From the NCBI GenBank assembly GCA_016933095.1, contig JAFGBP010000022.1, positions 1 through 22,336 of the forward strand: a DNA stretch of 22,336 nucleotides. Direction: 5' to 3'. The position numbers and the translations under genes are program-made. The DNA comes from Candidatus Woesearchaeota archaeon. Its GTDB lineage: Archaea > Nanobdellota > Nanobdellia > Woesearchaeales > SM23-78. Of this stretch, positions 19,726 to 22,336 are shown piece by piece. The stretch's first letter is position 1, and the number at the start of each line of letters is the position of its first letter. Under the pieces are notes generated by a model. That model searched no databases and was not told the DNA's origin. It saw only the letters and a list, made by a program, of their open reading frames with translations.

Positions 19726-20838
19726 TTAATCAAGGAATTCTTGACGCTTGATCTTCTCTGGCAGGTATTTCTCTGAGATGAACGAGATGCCCTTGCTGCT
19801 GAGAGCCTGGATCTCCACCTTGGCTCCGAAGTCCTTCATCATCTTGAACTGGCGCTGCCAGCCCTTGTGCTTCTCGAACCACTCGTATTTCTGCATCTGC
19901 TTGAGCCTTCGCACGTCTTGCTCTGTGAGCTTGATGAAGTGCCTCTTCAGGTCGTAGTTGAGCACGTCGTCGCAAGTTATTCCTACGAACTTGACTTCTG
20001 GGATGGCCATGGCATCTGCCATGTGTGCGAGGCTTATACTGCCAAACTTTAATACTGAGTAGATATACCATCCCCAAGGGTCGTTGTCAGCAAGGACGTA
20101 GATCGGAAGCTTGTGCTCTTTTGAGAGCCTCTGGAGCAGCCTCCTGATCCCCCTAGTCGTCTGCCCTTGCGAGCTCATGATTATGCAATTTTGCTTTGCC
20201 CAGAACTTGTCCTCGTGAAGACGCTCCCACACTGCCGCCTTCTCCATGTAGATTACGTACTTAGCCTCGACTTTCTTGAACTTGATGTTCTCCACGTTAG
20301 ACGGGACCGACCAACCCCCCGAACCCAGCTTTGACCAGTCAATCGTGTCGCCCGCGTCCTCGATGACGACCTTGCCGGCGACGCTCCCCATCTTATTGGC
20401 GTTCACGTTCAGGTTTTCCCTTGAAAAGTCAGTAATGAGCTCTAAGTCCTCTATCGCCTTGTCGCTCTCTGTCTGCTCGTCAACCACGTTGGTCTTTGTA
20501 TTCGGGATGGTACGCTTTGCCATATAGAATACATCCCTAAGGCTCGCGTGTTTGTCTACGTCGAGCAGGGTCTTGCAGATGGCTGCAATCTCAATAGTCT
20601 GGAGGAACTTCTTTGCGTGCGCCACGTTGAAGAAGAACCTTTGCGCAGTCTTGTCTCCCAGTCCAAGGGTTTTTGATTCCTTGTCGTACACGACGTTCGA
20701 CAACCCGCGGACTGAAAGCTCGATCTTCGGGTTCTGTCCTTTCTGGATGTCTTTTATGACACTCTCTCCTAAGGCTACGAGCTCTCTTCTCGCTCCTGAA
20801 TCCTTCCCTTTCTTAGCAGCGGTCTTTTCTGCGCTCAT
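19726..20838 (-). CDS. top6A: DNA topoisomerase VI subunit A
   Basis: This is the Spo11-like cutting subunit of the type IIB topoisomerase, which makes transient double-strand breaks through a 5'-phosphotyrosine link. The winged-helix (CAP) domain carries the catalytic Tyr105 in LRDVFYMAKRT. The Toprim domain has Glu199 in VIYMEKAAVWERL and Asp251/Asp253 in VLADNDPWGWYIY for Mg2+. At 370 aa it is of normal length and complete. Its ATG at 20838 overlaps the stop of top6B by 4 nt (ATGA), so the two are translated together. The order B then A is the usual one in archaea. Confidence 0.97.
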   Translation of the reverse strand: MSAEKTAAKKGKDSGARRELVALGESVIKDIQKGQNPKIELSVRGLSNVVYDKESKTLGLGDKTAQRFFFNVAHAKKFLQTIEIAAICKTLLDVDKHASLRDVFYMAKRTIPNTKTNVVDEQTESDKAIEDLELITDFSRENLNVNANKMGSVAGKVVIEDAGDTIDWSKLGSGGWSVPSNVENIKFKKVEAKYVIYMEKAAVWERLHEDKFWAKQNCIIMSSQGQTTRGIRRLLQRLSKEHKLPIYVLADNDPWGWYIYSVLKFGSISLAHMADAMAIPEVKFVGITCDDVLNYDLKRHFIKLTEQDVRRLKQMQKYEWFEKHKGWQRQFKMMKDFGAKVEIQALSSKGISFISEKYLPEKIKRQEFLD

Positions 20839-22336
20839 CTTTTCTTCCCCTTGGACTTGTCGTTGTCTTTCTCATTTTTCGAGTTGTTGAAGTGGCGTTC
20901 CAAGTCGTCCTGGATGCCGTCACCGGAATCATTATCAGGATTGGTAGGCTCATCAGAACCACTCTCTAAGACATTAATTCCAGATCTCTCCATCCCAGGC
21001 TCTTCATCACCCTTTGCTTTCTTCCTATTGAAAGTCTCATCCACCACTCCTTTGAGTGACTCCATCTGGTGGATCTGGCTCTGGATCTCTGACTTGTTGA
21101 TCATATCCTTCAGCTTGCGCTCGATCGCCTCCTTACTCCCGTCAGTCAGCTTTGCAAGCGAGTACGCCACTTCTGGGATGTACCTCTCAAAGAGGTTGGC
21201 CCTCTCGAGCTGGTTCTGGACTCGGTGCTTCTTGTGGACGTAAATCTGGAGCTTTCGGCCTGCTTCCTGCAAAGCCAGTTTTATCTCTGAGATTATCTCA
21301 GGATAATGGGCGATTGCCTCTTTTGACTCTGAAGTGAAGGGCACCCACACGCTCGCAATGTGGACAGCTATGGTGAGAGGCCCTACTGGCAAGCTACCGT
21401 TGCTCTGCTGGAGGCCGTAAGGCTTCCAGTTAGTCTGGGTTATGCTCTTAGACACCCCGCAGGCTCCTTGCTGGTAAAGCAAAGCAACCCTATTCGCAAA
21501 TCTGAAGACAGTCACACTATCCTGAGCATTCTGGTTCCCGCCGTAGGCAAGCGCGACTTCCACGACGAACGGGTTGCCGCGATAGACGGCTGGCTTCCTC
21601 GTGACAGCAGTGTAGAACTCTGCATTGATCTCTTTCTTGAGGCCCTTCTCGAACGACTCTTCCCCTATGGGACTTATACAGTCCGTCGGAGGGCTGATTA
21701 TCCTGACCTTCTTGATAGCCTGGATGAGGTGCTCACAGTCATCCCTGCTCACGTTCTTGGGCTTCATGTTCGGCAACACCCTTGCCTCTTCGCAGAGCTG
21801 CTTTGCAGTATCATTGCCAACCCTTGAGAACTCGGTCGTGAGGAATGATTGTAAGGTCCTGCACTCTGTGTACTGCAGCATCTTCATGAGCATGCCAAGC
21901 TCTACCCCGTAAGGGTGAGGCTTGATCTCCTTCGGCTGCTTAGGCATCTGATCGACTGCCCTTGGGAATATGATCTGCTCTGCCTTGGGATTCACATAGG
22001 TTATCTGGACGTGAGGATTGACAATGGCAGTCTGCTTCAGGTATTCATCGACGCTCTGGGCGCCTCGAAGATAAGTGCCTTCCATGTCAAGCTCGACCTT
22101 GATGCCGTGGTCCTTGTCCCACTCCCGCTCCTCGTCCTTGTGGATGAGAGGCTTGTTGTTCGCAGTGTCAATGCCCAGCTCGTAGTAATGGGATGGCTGG
22201 TTCGGCCCGATCTTTGATATTATCTTTGCAGGCCTGCCAGTTGTCAGCTGCGCGTACATGACGCTGGCGCTTATGCCAATTCCCTGCTGACCACGAGAGT
22301 TATGGGCCGATATCCCACCTAATCCAGCCACGAAAT
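20835..22336 (-). CDS. top6B: DNA topoisomerase VI subunit B, N-terminus beyond the window
   Basis: This is the ATPase subunit of Topo VI. The window holds about 500 residues, from just before SRGQQGIGISASVMYAQLTT, the ATP-lid segment of the GHKL domain. The transducer domain follows: KLQIYVHKKHRVQNQLERAN near its end, and the ATP-sensing lysine probably in TQTNWKPYGLQQSNG. The GHKL motifs with the catalytic Glu and the Asn box are off the right edge. The frame stays open to the edge, and the GTG at 22331 is an internal Val, not a start. The last ~70 residues are a low-complexity acidic/Lys tail (SDEPTNPDNDSGDGIQDDLE) beyond the usual end of the transducer. Confidence 0.95.
   Translation of the reverse strand, partial: FVAGLGGISAHNSRGQQGIGISASVMYAQLTTGRPAKIISKIGPNQPSHYYELGIDTANNKPLIHKDEEREWDKDHGIKVELDMEGTYLRGAQSVDEYLKQTAIVNPHVQITYVNPKAEQIIFPRAVDQMPKQPKEIKPHPYGVELGMLMKMLQYTECRTLQSFLTTEFSRVGNDTAKQLCEEARVLPNMKPKNVSRDDCEHLIQAIKKVRIISPPTDCISPIGEESFEKGLKKEINAEFYTAVTRKPAVYRGNPFVVEVALAYGGNQNAQDSVTVFRFANRVALLYQQGACGVSKSITQTNWKPYGLQQSNGSLPVGPLTIAVHIASVWVPFTSESKEAIAHYPEIISEIKLALQEAGRKLQIYVHKKHRVQNQLERANLFERYIPEVAYSLAKLTDGSKEAIERKLKDMINKSEIQSQIHQMESLKGVVDETFNRKKAKGDEEPGMERSGINVLESGSDEPTNPDNDSGDGIQDDLERHFNNSKNEKDNDKSKGKKR

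Noticed and set aside
19157..19729. A 190-codon plus-strand frame opposite the PHP-domain gene
   Set aside because: It is a mirror of the PHP gene, whose metal-binding motifs are intact on the minus strand.
22329..22331. GTG as the start codon of top6B
   Set aside because: The frame is open to the window edge, and the GHKL ATPase region of the family must lie upstream, so this GTG is an internal Val codon.
1..22336. tRNA genes or C/D-box guide RNAs, expected near fibrillarin and Nop5
   Set aside because: No T-loop GTTCRANTC pattern with a cloverleaf, and no intergenic TGATGA/CTGA pairs at guide-RNA spacing, were found on either strand by eye. A tRNAscan or snoscan run would settle it.
1..22336. 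CRISPR array or transposase gene
   Set aside because: No regularly spaced direct repeats longer than about 10 bp and no transposase or integrase motif were seen. The flanking repeats of relBE are the only mobile-element hint.

Overview
The window is archaeal. It carries two C/D-box RNP proteins (a fibrillarin-like methylase and Nop5), release factor aRF1, aIF5A with its hypusine-site lysine, ribosomal protein L40e, both subunits of DNA topoisomerase VI and an archaeal-type site-2 protease. Promoters also look archaeal: TATA boxes of the CTTTTTAAA type lie about 22-33 nt upstream of many start codons, implying leaderless mRNAs. The compact gene set, short versions of core proteins (251-aa Nop5, 375-aa aRF1, 53-aa L40e) and many small proteins I cannot name suggest a small-genome DPANN-type archaeon (for example the Woesearchaeota/Pacearchaeota group). 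That placement is inference; no marker here fixes the lineage. I found no tRNA, rRNA or CRISPR array.

Layout. (1) 1-2200: fibrillarin (132-812), a four-helix membrane protein (985-1392) and Nop5 (1394-2149), all on the minus strand. (2) 2230-7150: an accessory island. It holds an unknown protein, a headless orotate phosphoribosyltransferase remnant (2717-2983), a VapBC toxin-antitoxin pair (3104-3672), a small membrane protein divergent from a TrmB-family regulator across an 18-bp palindrome (4131-4148), a RelBE pair (5068-5539) bracketed by 15-bp inverted repeats, another unknown protein, and a third toxin-antitoxin-like pair with the toxin first (6479-7152). (3) 7290-14023: housekeeping genes on the plus strand: aRF1; an overlapping trio of AP-superfamily phosphodiesterase, HEXXH metalloprotein and Nudix hydrolase; aIF5A; L40e; site-2 protease; SpoU/TrmJ-like RNA methyltransferase. 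One unknown minus-strand gene (11653-11916) interrupts them. (4) 14032-22336: a winged-helix protein, an orphan zinc metallopeptidase, an ATP-grasp-only relative of PEP synthase/PPDK with an acidic tail, a tiny membrane protein, a PfkB kinase, an unknown protein, a PHP-domain hydrolase, and the top6B-top6A operon, whose B subunit is cut by the right edge.

The most unusual locus is the RelBE leader (about 4900-5070). The antitoxin appears to start at an ATT codon, its Shine-Dalgarno lies in the loop and 3' arm of a perfect 9-bp hairpin that ends at the start codon, and an alternative pairing with the preceding hairpin could release it. Perfect A/T-rich hairpins sharing one arm motif are packed around this promoter, and the module is enclosed by inverted repeats that begin right after the stop codons of TrmB and RelE. 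Second is the Nop5 protein: an in-frame stop directly before its ATG shows that the usual N-terminal fibrillarin-binding domain is not encoded here.
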